NCBI GenBank assembly: GCA_028708585.1
Contig: JAQVYO010000082.1
Location: 1-6,941, forward strand
From: Oscillospiraceae bacterium
GTDB taxonomy: Bacteria; Bacillota; Clostridia; Oscillospirales; Oscillospiraceae
DNA length: 6,941 nucleotides
Direction of reading: 5' to 3'
The position numbers were made by a program, and so were the translations under genes. Within the stretch, counting starts at the first letter, position 1. Every line of letters begins with the position of its first letter. Below the pieces are notes generated by a model. That model worked only from the letters and a program-made list of their open reading frames with translations. It made no database searches and was not told the origin of the DNA. Shown piece after piece: positions 6,048 to 6,941 of this stretch.

Positions 6048-6440
6048 ATGGGCGAAGGCAGGGAATACATTTCCCATACCGAGGAAATGGGCAGCATCCA
6101 GATTTCCGAGGATGTCATAGCCATTATTGCCGCGATGTCGGCTTCCGAAGTGGAAGGGATCGGAAACTTAGCTGCCAATATCGGAAACGATATTGCGGAA
6201 TTCCTGGGGAAAAAAAATTTATCTCGCGGGATTAAAGTCCAGATCAGTGAAAATACGGTGACAGTGGATGTTACCATTCTGGTAAGGTATGGGTATACCA
6301 TTCCCGAAACGGCAAAGCTTGTTCAGAACGCTGTTTATAACGGCTTGGAAGCTATGGCCGGTCTTGCGGTGCGGGCGGTAAACGTCCATGTTGGCGGGGT
6401 CGTTTTCGAAAAAGTAGCAAAGCATACTTCTGAAAAATGA
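6048..6440 (+). CDS. Asp23/Gls24 family protein (YqhY-like)
   Basis: This is a 130-residue Asp23/Gls24-family (DUF322) protein. The family pattern is clear: GSIQISEDVIAIIAAMSASEVEGIG (about 15-39, the start of the domain), the strand pair KVQISENTVTVDVTILVRYG (63-82), a helix with TAKLVQNAVYNGLEAM, and the ending VRAVNVHVGGVVFE (108-121). There is no signal peptide or membrane segment, so it is cytoplasmic. Its place between spoIIIA and nusB is that of B. subtilis yqhY, which has been connected genetically with acetyl-CoA carboxylase; its biochemical role is unclear. I chose the ATG at 6048, 8 bases after AAAGGAG (6033-6039), rather than the GTG at 6039, which overlaps that site. Its own promoter and terminator make it look monocistronic. 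Confidence 0.9.
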   Translation: MGEGREYISHTEEMGSIQISEDVIAIIAAMSASEVEGIGNLAANIGNDIAEFLGKKNLSRGIKVQISENTVTVDVTILVRYGYTIPETAKLVQNAVYNGLEAMAGLAVRAVNVHVGGVVFEKVAKHTSEK

Positions 6441-6493
6441 ACAAAACAAGGGATGAAAGACCGTGCCGGGGCCTTTTTGGGGCAACGGGCGGC

Positions 6494-6518
6494 TTTTCCC
6501 TGCTTATGAAAGGGAAAA
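6494..6518 (+). repeat. Perfect 8-bp inverted repeat upstream of the terminator
   Basis: TTTTCCCT (6494-6501) and AGGGAAAA (6511-6518) can form an 8-bp stem with a 9-base loop. It lies 7 bases before the main terminator stem and could fold with it in the mRNA 3' end. It has no T-run of its own. Confidence 0.5.
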
Positions 6519-6525
6519 GGAGAGG

Positions 6526-6564
6526 GGGACGTGCGCGGGTTCCCCGCCGTCCCTTTATTTTTTT
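6526..6564 (+). terminator. Intrinsic terminator after the Asp23-family gene
   Basis: GGGACG (6526-6531) pairs with CGTCCC (6548-6553) and GCGGG (6535-6539) with CCCGC (6543-6547). This makes an 11-bp GC-rich hairpin with one 3-base bulge (TGC, 6532-6534) and a TTC loop. TTTATTTTTTT follows at once (6554-6564). This is a strong rho-independent terminator that ends transcription about 100 bases past the Asp23-family stop. Confidence 0.88.
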
Positions 6565-6630
6565 GTGCCATTGCTATGAAGGCTGAAATTTTTTTCCATT
6601 TTTTTATGAATAATTTTTCGGCGAATTGGG

Positions 6631-6659
6631 TTTATTTTTGCAGATTAACTGTATATAAT
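6631..6659 (+). promoter_or_regulatory. Putative vegetative promoter of nusB
   Basis: A perfect TATAAT lies at 6654-6659 in an AT-rich stretch. The best-spaced -35 is TTTATT at 6631-6636, 17 bases upstream, which matches the TTGACA consensus only partly. Transcription would start near 6666 and leave a leader of about 110 bases before nusB. Its position after a strong terminator supports a separate transcription unit. Confidence 0.6.
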
Positions 6660-6679
6660 GTATGAAATGATTTCGCCGC

Positions 6680-6706
6680 CGCGGCTTTGTCTAAAATGGG
6701 GCCGCG
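6680..6706 (+). other. Hairpin in the nusB leader
   Basis: CGCGGC (6680-6685) and GCCGCG (6701-6706) form a 6-bp all-GC stem with a 15-base loop near the 5' end of the predicted nusB mRNA. A small AGCG/CGCT stem (6751-6761) lies just before the ribosome binding site. No known riboswitch or leader class is recognised. Confidence 0.35.
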
Positions 6707-6777
6707 CCTGTGAAACGGAAAGAAAAAGGATTGAGAAAGGACCGGCGGATAGCGTCCCGCTCGGGTGGAGGATTGAG

Positions 6778-6941
6778 ATGACCAGAACGGCTGCAAGAGA
6801 ACTTGCCGTCCATTTTTCGTTTGAATTGGGATTTGATCAGACAGATGCGGGACAACTTCTCGGTACCCGCCTGACAAAAGAAGCCTTTGAACGGCTTGCG
6901 GAAGAGGCGCCGCTGTACGGTGAATTTCCCAGTTTAAAACA
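6778..6941 (+). CDS. nusB: NusB, transcription antitermination factor (partial, N-terminus)
   Basis: Only the first 54 codons are present; the right edge cuts the gene. NusB binds NusE (S10) and boxA RNA and supports antitermination of rRNA transcription. The start MTRTAARELAVHFSFELGF fits the first NusB helix with its basic, boxA-binding N-terminus, as seen in divergent clostridial NusB proteins. The following region (LLGTRLTKEAFERLAEEAP, about residues 27-45) fits the second helical part. GGAGG at 6767-6771 lies 6 bases before the ATG at 6778. The gene order spoIIIA, yqhY, nusB is that of B. subtilis without accBC, which supports the call. The short visible part keeps confidence below that of the other genes. 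Confidence 0.75.
   Translation, partial: MTRTAARELAVHFSFELGFDQTDAGQLLGTRLTKEAFERLAEEAPLYGEFPSLK

Larger units (their letters stand above)
6441..6777. other. Intergenic region: hairpins, terminator, nusB promoter and leader
   Basis: No gene is supported in these 337 bases. The left half is GC-rich and holds three hairpins in a row: an imperfect one (CCGTGCC at 6461-6467 with GGCAACGG at 6481-6488), a perfect one at 6494-6518, and the intrinsic terminator at 6526-6564. An AT-rich stretch with T-runs follows (about 6585-6660), carrying the nusB promoter, then a leader of about 110 bases. Confidence 0.7.

Noticed and set aside
1..6941. CRISPR arrays, insertion sequences, tRNA or rRNA genes
   Set aside because: I found no regular direct-repeat/spacer array, no transposase or terminal inverted repeats, and no tRNA or rRNA-like segment; almost all of the window is explained by the genes listed.

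Overview
The window is a sporulation locus from an endospore-forming Firmicute. It carries a complete, ordered spoIIIA operon (spoIIIAA to spoIIIAH, all on the + strand), then an Asp23/Gls24-family gene (yqhY-like) and the first 54 codons of nusB, which is cut by the right edge. Moderate-to-high GC in the genes, short clostridial versions of several subunits and the style of the NusB N-terminus suggest a class Clostridia member, perhaps near the Oscillospiraceae/Ruminococcaceae. That placement is inference; no taxonomic marker was searched.

Layout. Positions 1-226 are an AT-rich, non-coding upstream region with a sigma-E-like promoter (147-175) about 50 nt before spoIIIAA. Positions 227-5951 hold the eight spoIIIA genes, mostly separated by 5-25 nt or overlapping. 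Two gaps break the packing. One is 92 nt between spoIIIAD and spoIIIAE and contains a small inverted repeat. The other is 180 nt between spoIIIAG and spoIIIAH and contains a small, very basic open frame whose stop overlaps the spoIIIAH start as ATGA. A second sigma-E-like match lies inside spoIIIAF, ahead of spoIIIAG and spoIIIAH. Positions 5952-6047 hold a vegetative-type extended -10 promoter for the Asp23-family gene (6048-6440). That gene is followed by a strong intrinsic terminator (6526-6564). A separate promoter with a perfect TATAAT (6654-6659) and a leader of about 110 nt precede nusB (6778 to the edge).

How the genes work together. In the known B. subtilis system, the SpoIIIA proteins are made in the mother cell and sit in the outer forespore membrane. 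SpoIIIAH binds forespore SpoIIQ across the intermembrane space, SpoIIIAG (and probably SpoIIIAF) forms rings there, SpoIIIAB to SpoIIIAE are membrane subunits, and SpoIIIAA is the cytoplasmic ATPase. Together they form the feeding-tube channel needed for late forespore development and sigma-G activity. spoIIQ is not in this window. The yqhY-nusB order after spoIIIA matches the B. subtilis neighbourhood, except that accB and accC, which lie between them there, are absent.

Most of the window is a recognisable, conserved locus. The unusual parts are the basic micro-ORF before spoIIIAH, a tail of about 110 residues on SpoIIIAA, an in-frame 15-nt repeat spanning the spoIIIAA/spoIIIAB junction, and two similar sigma-E-like promoter matches.
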